64,000 nucleotides of DNA from contig NADL03000496.1 of the NCBI GenBank assembly GCA_002205965.3, positions 744,001-808,000 on the forward strand. Direction: 5' to 3'. Within the stretch, counting starts at the first letter, position 1. Each line of letters starts with the position of its first letter. The notes under the pieces were generated by a model. That model saw nothing but the letters and a program-made list of their open reading frames with translations, was not told the origin of the DNA and did no database searches. Of the stretch, positions 1 to 9,545 are shown piece after piece. This stretch comes from Kappaphycus alvarezii. Its lineage: Eukaryota; Rhodophyta; Florideophyceae; Gigartinales; Solieriaceae. The translations under genes and the position numbers were made by a program.

Positions 1-472
1 GTCTTCTCAGCTTTTGCGCCTTCTCGGCTTGTGCGCCTTGTATCTAGTGCACCTTCTTGCGCGTCTCTGAGCGCCTTCTGGATTTCTGTGGTGCTTTCAT
101 GGCTTATGTCTCTGTGGGAACCTGGCTTTTACTTTTCGCGCACATACTGTATTTACCGTAGTATAGATAGGCTGTCCGGTCCAGTTCAAAGTGTAGTTGC
201 CACATCTAAGGAACACGTGTAAGGTCGCTGGCAATTACTTCTTTTTCCTTTAATTATCCCTTTACTCCCTTTATTTATCCCTTTATTTTAGTAATTACTG
301 TAGGACTAACTAGCTGACAGTGGCACAGTAGGTGGCACTGTCAGCTAATTAGGTTCGCCCGCCTTTTTCGCCCCACAGTAAACCAACAACAAAGCCCCGA
401 TCCAAATTCTGCGTTTTTACTTCGGTAACCCGTGTAGTCCGGAAGTTCGAAGCCAACTAGGATTCCTAGCTA
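1..472. other. unassigned sequence with one perfect inverted repeat
   Basis: No gene is recognised here. A 63-codon open frame at 31-222 has no recognisable motif. Positions 311-322 and 336-347 form a perfect 12-bp inverted repeat (TAGCTGACAGTG and its complement) around a 13-nt loop. The pyrimidine-rich stretch near 240-290 repeats a CCCTTTA-like unit imperfectly. Confidence 0.5.
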
Positions 473-477
473 GTGAC

Positions 478-908
478 TAATGGACAAAACGAGAGAGCGG
501 GAGCGATAGGGCCAGACAGGAGTGCGGGAGAGAGCAGGAGAGATAGAGAGAGAAGGGCAGAAAGAGTGAGGGACCGAGATGGAGAGATGAGAGAGGAGAA
601 GGTGGTGAGGAACTTTACTCAGGGAGAAGATGGAGAGAAACCGGGGCTTATATAAACTTCAAGGCGAGTCGACTGATGTTTCCTGTTGATCAAAGGAGGT
701 TTCCAGAAGACATATTGACGACGGTGAGTGTCTAACCCTAAACTTGCTTGAGCTGATCTAAAGTAGATCAGAAGCTTACAGCACTGTACAGTGCATAAAC
801 ATAACGGTCAAGTTTTAGGTTGAACGGTAAAGTACAGTAATAACTGTAAGCCCCTTTGTGAGTTGTCAGCTGTGAGAAAAAATGCAAAGAAGTGAAATTA
901 CACTTACA
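478..908 (-). repeat. Copia solo LTR with 5-bp target-site duplication
   Basis: Read on the minus strand, this 431-bp block starts TGTAAGTGTAATTTCAC and ends TTTTGTCCATTA. It aligns along its length with the Copia 3' LTR at 54187-54592, including the shared palindrome GCACTGTACAGTGC, a TATA-like box (TTATATAAAC on the plus strand near 647-656) and a pyrimidine-rich distal part. The flanking pentamers are identical: GTGAC at 473-477 and GTGAC at 909-913. No internal Copia sequence adjoins it, so it is a solo LTR left by LTR-LTR recombination. The terminal CA seen in the other copy is TA here. Confidence 0.9.
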
Positions 909-913
909 GTGAC

Positions 914-1880
914 CGGCAAGATCAGCGCTGCACGGGCTCACCATAGCTAGATTTATTTAGCGTGCGACCAGAGTGGTCGGCGCTACCCTTTGTTGTAGGT
1001 GTCCGGAGTAGACCTTCTACGAAGCGTGCCCGGAGTAGTCACGCTACCCTTTCCTTAACCCACCTTTTTCCTTTTCCCCTTTTATTTTCCTTTCTTTTAA
1101 CCCTTTTTCCTATCCTTTCTAACCCCGCAAAAATTCCCGGAGGACCGTATGGCATCCTCCTACATTCCAAGCGCGACCTACAGTCGCCCTACCCTGCTAG
1201 CCGACAGGAGACCAGTCTAGGACTCCTACACTGGTCTCCCGAAGAAGCTTTGCTTCTAAAAACCCAGCCACCTGGTGTGTGGTCTCTTTAAGGGTCCATA
1301 TTACCACAGTCTACCTTCACCATCCTATTTTCCTCTGGTGATGGTGGCACAACGACGGTGACGCGGAAGCTGAGAAGTCCGGAGGTACAGTTTCAGACTA
1401 CCAGTATACTCGTGGAAGCTGATTCTTAGTTTTGCACAACGCCCCAATGGCATGGACGAAACAGTTGACTAGGTTGAGCACGTGAAGCAAAGCGCCGCGG
1501 CTAAAAATCGGCGAGGATGTCGAGGGAAGTGGACACTGAAGCTTATTCGGGCGCTGAAGCTTAGTAAAAGTTATTTTCGCATACAAAGGAATGTCGCGCC
1601 CGCGATGGAGCGCAATTGAAGGCGAAGGGTCGTGGAGATAGCTTCAAGGGGTAGGGTTTACGGTGATTTAACATTTTCCATCAACCGAACGCCTCCTACG
1701 CTGTGCTTTATTTCTTCTAGTTATCTCTGGCGATCTTGATACTTCGTAGAAGATTATCAATCAATAATGGGAGGGTGGCTAATGAAAGTCTTGTAGACAT
1801 GTTTCTGAAACCAACAAAACAAGCTTATTACTCAAACGATAAAAATAAATATTATTCAAACAAACAGGAGACAAGTTCTG
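914..1880. other. unassigned sequence
   Basis: No gene is recognised. A 109-codon frame at 962-1291 shows no domain. A small inverted repeat (GGAGACCAGT ... ACTGGTCTCC) lies near 1207-1240. The CGCTACCCTTTSC-like phrase occurs twice (near 982 and 1041), suggesting an old short duplication. Confidence 0.4.
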
Positions 1881-2857
1881 CTAAAGGGTAACCTTGCGAC
1901 CACTATGATCGGCGAGAATGGAGGGCACTAATTTTGCAGGTTTCTGCGACGAACCACCAGAGGGACCAAACGCCTTGCGTGGATGACACGTCGGGAGTGG
2001 CATCCACGATACGAGGTAAGCCAATATCTGGGGTGATCTCCTTTCAATATCTGGCACGGCCGAAGTATCTAGACTTGAGATCTGGACACTTAACTGTCGT
2101 CGGCAAGGCCGCCCCATGTGCGACAAGGACCCAGTCTCCGACGTTGAACCCTAAAGGTTCCGCGAATGTCTTGTTTCTCAATACAAGCTCCTTTTCATCC
2201 CTTCTTCATGCCCGGAATGCCATATTTGCTAACAACTCCAATCGCCGCCGATCGGCGATGGCTCTCCGAGGCGTTGGAAATTAGAGCTATCGCATCTGAT
2301 GATTCCATGTGCGGCACAACTCCGTACATAAACTAGTACGGGGATGCTCCGGAGGCGAGACGACGACGACGGGAACCAAACAAAAAGTTCGGCAGACTCT
2401 CCTACCAATCCACTCCCTGGCCTAGAAGCATTTTCTTGATGGCAGTCTTGATGTTACGTACCACCCTCTCGGCCCTACCATTAGACATGGGGGCTCAGGC
2501 CATACCAGTGATCCTAGTGATTCTATGTTTCCCTAATAATGAGATAGGAGAAGCAGCGGTAAAGCAACTCGCGTTGTCGGATATAACGGTCTCCGAGGGA
2601 CTAAAGTGGAACAAAATTTCCTCCTCTATAAACTCAGCAACAGTTCCGGCCGACGAGTCTCCGGTGGCCGAAGCGATTGGCCAACCCGTTAAATGCTCTA
2701 CCACAATGAGCAAAAACTTCCTCCCGCCCTTCAAATTCGGAAGCGGCCCGACGATATCGATCGAATAAGTCTCAAATATGTTTGACAGCGTTATTTTCAG
2801 GCTTGTGCAGTAAGGTGGAAATTGTTTTGTCTTCTGGCATCCCTCACAACTTTTCAC
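1881..2857 (-). pseudogene. Gypsy-II integrase fragment
   Basis: This is part of a Ty3/gypsy integrase on the minus strand, which would insert retroelement cDNA into DNA. The open segment 2495-2857 holds the start of the catalytic core: the first Asp in the context SIDIVGPLP and the second in VISDNASCF. Past an in-frame TGA the same reading continues into NGRAERVV, which holds the expected catalytic Glu (near 2470). Further down, near 2150, FNVGDWVLVAHG is the usual start of the integrase C-terminal domain. The family matches the integrases at 15.4-15.7 and 28.3-28.7 kb. It is dead (stop and frame changes). It is joined head-to-tail to a different gypsy family at about 2855, so it is a rearranged scrap rather than the end of the next element. 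Confidence 0.85.
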
Positions 2858-4137
2858 GTGGCTAAAACATCTAAGGGTACTGTTCGTGGTTGAATTCCGT
2901 AATTGAGGAAAAATGGTGAGAAAGTTGTGGTGACATTCGCAGAGGAGTTGTAAGCAACTTCAAAGTCTACCAGGAAATTATCCCAATCTGATTTGTCGAA
3001 GCTAACGAAAGCACGAATCATTTCCTCTATTTTCCTGTTCATTATCTCCGATTGTCCATCAGTTTATGGGTGGTATGCAGAGGAGGGGGATATCTTTGTT
3101 CCTAGTAGAGCAAAAAGTTTTGTCCAAAACTTGCTCATGAAGATGGGATCTCGGTCACATATGATATTCTCTGGTAATCCATGATTTCGGTATACGTGAT
3201 TCTTGAACAGCAGTGCTGTTTCAGGAGCATCTGTGTTTGCTTTCGTTGGTATTATTCTGATCATCTTAGAAAGTCTGTCAACGACTGTTAACACGCCGTT
3301 GTTTCCACTTCTCGACTTTGGGAGAGGTGTGATGAAATCCATGGTTATGTGGGTACATTTGGTTTTCGGTGGTTCTGGTGGTTGTAAAAGACCTGCGGCT
3401 TTCTGATTGGTTGCTTTGGTTCTCTGGCATTGGCAGGAACGTACGTATCGGATTACATCCGCTCTTAAATTTTTCCAATAAAACTTTGGTGATATTCTGT
3501 TGATAGTTTTGCTTATTCCTAGGTGTCCCGTGTTGGGAGTGCAATGATAGTCATGCAGGAGCTTGACTCTGAAATTTCCTTCTGGTACACAGATCTTCTT
3601 GTTTTTAAGTAGAAGCATCCCTCGACGCTCAAAGGGAGCTTTAGGATCTTGGTAATGGGTTCTGAGGTTCTCATCCCTACCATAATCTTCTACCAACCCC
3701 ACTAACTCAGTGTTCGTGAATGATATGGTCGAAATGTTATTGGATTCTGAGGATGTCTTGGTAATAACTTCTTGAAGTAATGAATTGTTTCGGTGATCTG
3801 GTGACGGCACATCTTGTGGTTGCCTCGATAGTGCGTCCGCCACTACATTTGATTTTCCTGAGATGGGTATTATCTTGAAGTCGAAATTAACTAATCTTTC
3901 CAGCCATCTCACTTGTCTCGGGGACAATTTTTCTTGGGTTTCTAGGTATCTTAGGGGATAGTGGTCCGAGTGAATGGTGAATGAATTACCATAATGGTAT
4001 GATCTCCACCACTTGAGGGAATCTACAATGGCCAAGAGTTCCCTTTCATGGGCCGCATTGTTTTGTTCCGCATCATTAAGAGTCCTGGACGCAAAAGCGA
4101 GCGGACTTTTAGAACCTAATTCTTCCTGTTCCAGCAC
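2854..4137 (-). pseudogene. Gypsy-I copy 1 RNase H end and integrase
   Basis: A long open segment (4137-3064, 357 codons) carries RNase H motifs (SPLAFASRTLNDAE, HERELLAIV, TIHSDHYPLRYL) and the linker phrase VVADALSRQ. The integrase zinc-binding region follows (HDYHCTPNTGHLG ... CQCQ) and then the core, with the first Asp in HITMDFITPLP and the second in NIICDRDPIF. The frame stops at TAA (3062-3064) inside the phrase AYHP-stop-TDGQSE, where sister copy 2 reads YHPQTDGKSE. This is a single C-to-T change of a Gln codon. The frame then runs on through NRKIEEMIRAFVSF to 2854, so the catalytic Glu is still encoded beyond the stop. The chromodomain is absent. Confidence 0.92.
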
Positions 4138-5296
4138 TACACCAATTGCATACTGTGATGCATCTGTGGTTACGCACAGTAGATAGGCAGTGTGGCGTCG
4201 AAATTTCTGAGAACCGGTGCGCTAAAAGTGTTTGCTTGAGTACTTTGAAGGCATCATTTTGAGAGCGACTCCACTGGAAATTCACGTTTTTCGTCAATTC
4301 TGTCAGAGGTTTTGCAAGAACTGAACAGCCTTTTATGAATCTCCGGTAATAATTGACAAAACCAAGAAAAGACTGTACTTGTTGCTTATTCGTTGATATC
4401 GGCCATTCCATGATTGCACTTATCTTGTTTGGATCAACAGAAATACCACTTTGAGAAATGATGTGTCCTAGGTACTCGACTTCTGTAACTCCGAAGACAC
4501 ATTTAGATAATTTGCCAAACAATTTTTCTTTTCTGAGGATTTCGAGTACAGTTCGAATATGATCCAAGTGACCTTCCATGTCTTACTGTAGATGAGGATA
4601 TCATCCAGATAGAAGATCACAAATAAGTCGAGCTGATCCTTGAAAATATCATTCTTTAGGTTCATGAAAGTTGCTGGGCATTAGTGAGTCCAAACGGCAG
4701 AAGAAGAAATTCAAAGTGCCCGTATCGAGTTCTGAAGGCGGTAAATGGAATCGAATCTTCGTGTAGTCTAATCTGGTGATACCCAGATCTAAGATCAATT
4801 TTGCTGAAGAACTTTGCTCCTTTAAGCTGGTCGAAAATGTCGTCAATTCGTGGTAAGGGATAGCTGTTTTTTGCAGTAAGCCGGTTTAAGGCTCTGTAAT
4901 CGACACACATCCGTAGACTATCATCCTTCTTGCTCAAGAATAGAATAGGAGCTCCCCAGGGGCTCTTACTAGGTCTTATAAACTCAGCTTCTAGTAGTTC
5001 GTCCAACTGTTTTCGGAGTTCTGACATTTCTTTGTCAGAAAGTTATAGAGACCTTTCTTTTGTGGTTCTGCTCCTTCCTTTAATTCTATTTCAAAGTCTT
5101 GTTTCCTTCTCGGTGGCAAACCTCTTGGGAGTTTCTCTGGAAACACATCAGAAATGTTTTCAAAACTTCTGTACGTCTCGAGGGTATACTGGTGCTCTTG
5201 GTTCACTAGAATATAACGGTCTAGTAAAACTGCAAATAACTCTTTTTTCTCATCGAAATCACTAACTATGGTATTTAATGATACAAAAGGACTCAC
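4109..5296 (-). pseudogene. Gypsy-I copy 1 reverse transcriptase
   Basis: The RT is spread over at least three frames. From 5296 there is the N-terminal lead ([16 protein letters not shown]). Then 5027-4662 carries [31 protein letters not shown] and [11 protein letters not shown]. After a frame break come FYLDDILIYSKTW with an intact YLDD catalytic box (4665-4468), and EVEYLGHIISQSGISVDP and FLGFVNYYRRFIKG in the thumb/connection (4579-4109). All RT signature blocks are present, but the frame breaks near 4660 and 4580 stop a single product being made. Confidence 0.92.
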
Positions 5297-5505
5297 TACG
5301 CATCATCAGCAATAAATATGAATTAATTTCCCTTATGTTCGATTTTCACCTCATTATTAAAACAATTGATTTTTGCCCCATGCGAGGCGCACCATTCTTT
5401 CCCAAGAATTGCATCATAACGCTTCAATGGGCTTACTGCAAAGTACAGAGGTTCAGTATAGGCGGTTATATGTACAATGAAAGCATTTACCAATTCTTGA
5501 AGTAT

Positions 5506-5791
5506 CTAGTCCGCACCGTTGGCCATTTCAGCAAGCTCTCTGGAATCTCGGGTCTTTATTTGATGTTTCTTGCAAAAAGATTCACTCAACAAGTTGATCT
5601 CACCACCAGGGTCTATGAGGATTTTTGCTGGTCCACCAGCAATTGTACCCTTGACAATGAGAAAACCCCTTGTGATTTTTCTCGAATGCAGGGGAGAATG
5701 TTTCAATGAACGTTGCATTCGATCTGATGGTGGACACAATGGACCTTTTTGTTTGATTCAATGATAACTCCCGAGTTTTTTTGTCTAACAA
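5506..5791 (-). pseudogene. Gypsy-I copy 1 retropepsin-like protease
   Basis: This is the aspartic protease domain that would process the Gag-Pol polyprotein. The active-site loop reads KILIDPGGEINLLSESF, so the canonical D-S/T-G is D-P-G here. Sister copy 2 has the same DPGG (near 50560), so the Pro looks like a family feature and not a chance mutation. The frame ends near 5506. The downstream part (beyond AEMANGAD) is in another frame, and in copy 2 it continues to a conserved C-terminal half (DAIIGKEWC). Confidence 0.85.
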
Positions 5792-5794
5792 AGG

Positions 5795-6885
5795 TTGTCT
5801 AATGGTTCTTCAATGACTGGAACTGACTGGGGACCTTCAATCAGTTCCTCCGGGCTTTTGGGCGTTCTTGGCCATGTGTCCTTTCTGTCTGCACCTGAGA
5901 CAGAGACCTTCGCATACATCTTTCACGTTCTTCTTTGTCAAGCTTCTGTAAATTGGGAATGTTTCTTTTTAGCCCCGTATCACTTCTACGTTCCCAATTT
6001 CCATTGGTACAGGACTGCTGGTTCCAGCAAAAGAGCTTCCATTTCCATTCCTTCCTCCAGAAGACTTTGGTAGGTTACCAGGTCCAGAACGCCGATAGGC
6101 CGACTCTACTCGCTCAGCATCCCTCATTAGATCGGAGAGGTTGACGTATTCTTTGGTGCACAACGCCTTCCAGATATAGGGCTTCAAACCGCGAGAGTAA
6201 CGATCTATCTGGTCTTTAACTCCAATATCGGGGATGTCGAGTATAATTTTGTTGAAGTCTTCGTTGAAGGTAGGAACATCTTTGACTTGTTTCCAGCGGG
6301 CGAGTTTGTCTCGAGCGATCTTCTCTTTGTTCAGCGTTTCAAAACGCTGGATCAAGCAACCTTCAGGGCCTGCCAGGAATTTATTCCTTTCCCTTCTTCT
6401 GTCTTGAAGTGGACCATCCACCATTCATGGGCATTTCCAGCCAAGTAGCTGAGTGCTATGTGTAGGGGTCCATTGCCATCATTTCCCCCGAGGTAGTTGT
6501 CCATTTAAACGCACCAGCTGGCAATTGATCCTTTCCCAGTGAATGTAGTTGGCTTGTTTTTCTTTGGGCCAGCCTGACTGTCCACTAGGGCATTACTTGA
6601 CGAACTAGCCTGGTTTCGGGCGTTTACGAGTTCAGATTCTAAGGAGGATACCTTTTGCGCTGCAATAGAAAGCTCTGACCTGTGTGCCGCAATTTGGTTA
6701 TTGGCGTGCTCAAGATTCTGCTGCAACTGAAGCACCATTTGCGTAAGGGACTCTAGGGTGACTTGCGGCTGATCCATGGGATTAGGTTCACAAAGGCTGT
6801 AACAGTGTTTGTCCTGGTATCTGAGAGAAGTTTCCGTCTTTACACGTGCACACATGGCTATACGTGTACACGATTTCTGTAACAC
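5795..6885 (-). pseudogene. Gypsy-I copy 1 gag
   Basis: This is the structural capsid/nucleocapsid protein. The likely start is the Met at about 6777 (MDQPQVTLESLTQMV), which matches the start of gag in copy 2. An upstream Met at 6885 adds a stretch with no counterpart there. A heptad-rich segment follows (LQQNLEHANNQIAAHRSEL, probable coiled coil). After a stop at 6505 the capsid region (6424-5969) carries DKLARWKQVKDVPTFNEDF and IDRYSRGLKPYIWKALC. The nucleocapsid knuckle near 5870 keeps CLRCRQKGHMAKN, but the final Cys is lost to a small frame change. The product is dead. Confidence 0.9.
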
Positions 6886-6960
6886 TTGAAGTAACAGAGA
6901 GTCTCCTAGATGGTTCTTGGACTAACTACCCACGAGGCGAAGCCTCCAGCAAAATGCCAA

Positions 6961-7935
6961 GAAAGAAAGAAAGAAAGAAGTTTAATGCGTTCAGTATCTA
7001 CGGAGGACTGCGCACGTCCTAACTATACGGTTAAGATCTAACCGGGTGTGCTTCGTCGTCCATGCGCATCGGGGCTCACGACAGGATAGCTTCAGCGATG
7101 GATGACCAGAGGGTGCAACTCAGTCGCTGGTAGATACGGCGGCGGATAACGCCAACTGTCGAGTGACACTTGGACGCGATCCGCGGAACTAACTCCTCGA
7201 TAAATGCAATAGTTCCAGGGGAAGGGGCACCTAGGGAATCAAACGCCAGAGGTCGAAACGTGAAGTTCGGCGTGTAAGGCGCAGAAGATGGACCAGTTGA
7301 GGGGCGGGGAGGCGTCGGGCGATGTTGCGTTCCAGGGTTGTGACCTTATCGCGGGCCGCCAGTTCAGCAGCGCCTCCGGCGACCTGGGTCGCCTTGGTGC
7401 GAACTGCGGCCTTAAACGGTGAGACGACAGTGATGTTACAGGCAATGGGGCGCAAAGTTGTGCCTTCCGGGGTTGGGGGCGGTTGTACAAGGATATCGGC
7501 GGGCCGGAGCTCAGTGCCCGGGACGAGGAATGGAACCTCGTGCCGAGTATCCAGACCCGCGGCGCGGGTAACATGTGTCGCGATCGCATTATAGAGCGAG
7601 TTATGGCGGTGACGACGGCCGAAACCAGGGCAGCAGAGGTCGGCGGCGTGATCCCCGAGGGTGTCCAAGGGGTGGTCACAGTGGTGGCAGTTGAGGGGCA
7701 TGGAGTCATCATACACTGGCAGTCCGAGGTGACGGCGGAGCATGGTCTGCCAGTGTGTGGTGTGGACCTTCGTAGCTGCCGTGGGGTGAGCCAAGAGAAA
7801 CGCCACAGCGGGGCTGCGGCGGAACGCTAAGCCACGGATGCGATGTCGAATGTCGGCGTCGCTGTGTGCGGTCGGGTTTGGGGCATTCGCCCAGGAGTCG
7901 TCGTGCCAATGTACTCTTGCCCGCGCCTTTTGAAA
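6961..7935 (-). mobile_element. 5'-truncated REL-A non-LTR retroelement
   Basis: Only the C-terminal coding region and tail of a non-LTR retroelement remain. The 7806-7231 frame holds a Cys/His cluster (CHHCDHPLDTLGDHAADLCC), then RRHRHNSLYNA, and E followed by RPADILVQ. This is the layout of a restriction-endonuclease-like (PD-D/ExK) domain at the end of R2-type and related RT proteins. The upstream end near 7909 matches the 62.2 kb fragment (RIRGLAF). Beyond the stop at 7231 a shifted frame continues the conserved C-terminus (LAFDSLGAPSPG) to about 7070. The 3' end is the (GAAA)n run at 6961-6980, read as (TTTC)n in sense. The element sits between the gag of Gypsy-I copy 1 and the zinc-finger unit. 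Confidence 0.8.
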
Positions 7936-7983
7936 AAATTGTGATTTATAACCTTATTGGCTCTCCTTGCACCTTCAAATTTC

Positions 7984-8056
7984 GGTCCTGGTGACCTAGT
8001 GGTTAAGTGTAAGCAGCTCCTGATGAAGTGGTCGCGGGTTCAAATCCGCCAGGAGC
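7984..8056 (+). other. tRNA-like sequence A
   Basis: This is a 73-nt, tRNA-sized block. It has an A-box-like TGACCTAGTGGTTAAG (7992 on) and a perfect B box GGTTCAAATCC (8037-8047). The ends GGTCCTGG and CCAGGAGC pair except for one base. An alternative perfect 7-bp pairing is GCTCCTG (near 8016) with CAGGAGC (8050-8056). The anticodon arm does not fold properly, so I do not call it a working tRNA gene; a degraded tRNA or SINE-like head is likelier. It lies just beyond the 3' end of the zinc-finger unit, about 20 bases from the conserved phrase TGACGTCAGTCACGTCGG. A different tRNA-like sequence holds the same position in copy B. Confidence 0.55.
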
Positions 8057-8351
8057 ACTTACAAAAAGTTCCTTCTCTGACGTAAGGGTTGACGTCAGTC
8101 ACGTCGGGTGCGTTATAGTAGCCCTTCTTCCGATTCTTGCTTTGCGGTGGTTGTCCTGTCTAGGTCCTGATGGCGATACGGACTTACAATTAAGTCCTAC
8201 TACAAGAATCTGGGGGCAGTAGAGGAAAGCTTGCAATCACAGCGGAAGGGTGAACACAACACACACACGAAGTCGATTGAGAAATGAACTTATTGCTCTA
8301 TTTTCCTTTTTGTTACTCAAAAACAAGAAATTTTAATGGAAAGTAAAGATA

Positions 8352-9080
8352 CTAATTGTGACCCCTGACTGTGAGTCGATGCTGAGCCCCGTTCTGATGG
8401 CGGACAAGATCTTGTTCACTAAACAACTCAATTCGGCAGTCCTTGCACTTGTAATCCTTCTTGCTTGTACGGCGGATGTGACGACGAAAACGGAGGTGCT
8501 CGAAGTACTGGACGCGACCGGAGCAAGTGACTTGACAATGACGACAATGAAAAGGGGAGGACCTCGGATTCTTGTTCATTCGCGGCCTTTTCGAGGGCCT
8601 AGCTTTGCGGATTCGATGGTTTACCACCCTTTGGATCGACACCGAGGCGGCTCCCGGCAGCCCTTGAAGCCTTCTCGGAGGAGCCCTTGAACTTGTCGGT
8701 GGCCTTGACGGGTTCGAGACGGTCGGACGCGACGGCTTCCTCGGGACTGGGGGTAAGGATCGAAGACTGGTCGATGTGGGTAGGGTGAACGAGCGAAAAG
8801 GGGTGCGAGGCTCTTCGACCGTAACAAGGGGAGATGCCACTGACAGTGCTCGGGGTAAGACAAGATCTTGGCAAGTCGGAGTCGGTGTCTTGGGCTCCTC
8901 GGGGCTGAGTAAGGCGATTGGGGTTCTCGGAGTCGACGGAGGAAGCGGGGTCTTGGGATCTTCTTCCTCGCCAATCGGTACTATTGGCGAGGTGGGCGGG
9001 GAACGAAAGTCGGCGAGGTCTTCTGAGTCGTACTCTGACGGCGATGGAGGGCAGCCCTTTGACTTCCTGTTGTACGACAC
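8352..9080 (-). CDS. twin U1-type C2H2 zinc-finger protein
   Basis: An intact ORF of 242 codons. The first ~165 residues are Pro/Ser/Thr-rich and acidic, with repeated S/T-P phrases (DPKTPLPPSTPRTP, EEPKTPTP, EEPRTPF), followed by a basic patch (HRIRKARPSKRPR). The C-terminus has two fingers spaced C-x2-C-x12-H-x5-H: CRHCQVTCSGRVQYFEH...H and CKDCRIELFSEQDLVRH...H. This spacing is that of U1-like/JAZ/matrin fingers, which often bind RNA or structured nucleic acid. The Met at 9080 is the first in frame and lies about 250 bases after a minus-strand TATATAA. The related copy at 52.1-52.6 kb keeps finger 1 but is broken. The function is unknown; nucleic-acid binding for the linked retroelement is an inference. 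Confidence 0.7.
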   Translation of the reverse strand: MSYNRKSKGCPPSPSEYDSEDLADFRSPPTSPIVPIGEEEDPKTPLPPSTPRTPIALLSPEEPKTPTPTCQDLVLPRALSVASPLVTVEEPRTPFRSFTLPTSTSLRSLPPVPRKPSRPTVSNPSRPPTSSRAPPRRLQGLPGAASVSIQRVVNHRIRKARPSKRPRMNKNPRSSPFHCRHCQVTCSGRVQYFEHLRFRRHIRRTSKKDYKCKDCRIELFSEQDLVRHQNGAQHRLTVRGHN

Positions 9081-9330
9081 TGTGGGTTACCGCGTAAGGG
9101 TCAGAGTGAAAAACACAATTTTAGTCTCTGTTTGCAATCGGGCAGCTGAGCTAAATCTAGTAGAGATTTTATCCCAACTGGGGATTGGAAAAACGCACAA
9201 TAAGACACAACTTACTTGCGATGCTACCACGATGTGGGGTGTTAAGCGCACACGAGCAGATAAAGGTAGAACTGTGGTTGAAACTTCGTTTGAGGCTGGC
9301 TGGGTAAAGCCGGCCGCTCCAAACCAGGGT

Positions 9331-9337
9331 TTATATA
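9331..9337 (-). promoter_or_regulatory. TATA box of zinc-finger unit A
   Basis: The minus strand reads TCTATATAAACC about 250 bases before the zinc-finger ORF. The same box occurs at the matching place in unit B (52963-52970), next to a GC-rich inverted repeat in each case, so it is conserved between the copies. Confidence 0.6.
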
Positions 9338-9545
9338 GAACTGAAGATAGCTACAAACTAAACGAAAATGCAGTCTAACAGTATCGAATTCAAAGTTATT
9401 CCCGTAAAACAGCCCTGACGGTATCGTAAGTAGCGCTTTCAGAATTGTAGTCGGCAAGAGTGACATACTCTGACAAGATGTAACAAGTACATTGGTCCAG
9501 ATGGCATGGGATAGCAAGGCGACTTTTGATTGGTAAAGCAATGAT

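Larger units (their letters stand above)
2854..6885 (-). mobile_element. Gypsy-I chromovirus copy 1, 3'-truncated and degenerate
   Basis: A Ty3/gypsy retrotransposon on the minus strand in the order gag (6885-5800), protease (5790-5500), reverse transcriptase (5296-4200), RNase H and integrase (4137-2854). It belongs to the same family as the element at 47.5-53.4 kb, with closely similar proteins. It ends abruptly in the last part of integrase. The chromodomain and 3' LTR seen in the sister copy are missing, and the next bases belong to Gypsy-II. Frames change in gag and in RT, and an in-frame TAA sits in integrase. It cannot move by itself. Confidence 0.93.
8070..9545 (-). mobile_element. 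zinc-finger unit A
   Basis: This block is repeated, diverged but alignable from end to end, at about 51855-53178. Landmarks in minus-strand order are: a TATA box (9331-9337), a leader of about 250 bases, the zinc-finger ORF (9080-8352), a 3' region with GGCGATACGGACTTACAA and TGACGTCAGTCACGTCGG, and then a tRNA-like sequence. In both places the unit lies directly upstream of gag of a Gypsy-I element in the same orientation. Here the spacing is broken by the 975-bp REL-A insertion. I read it as the 5' internal region of Gypsy-I, but an independent element that lands beside tRNA-like sites is possible. Confidence 0.6.

Noticed and set aside
7984..8056. functional tRNA gene
   Set aside because: Size, A/B boxes and acceptor ends fit, but no anticodon stem forms.
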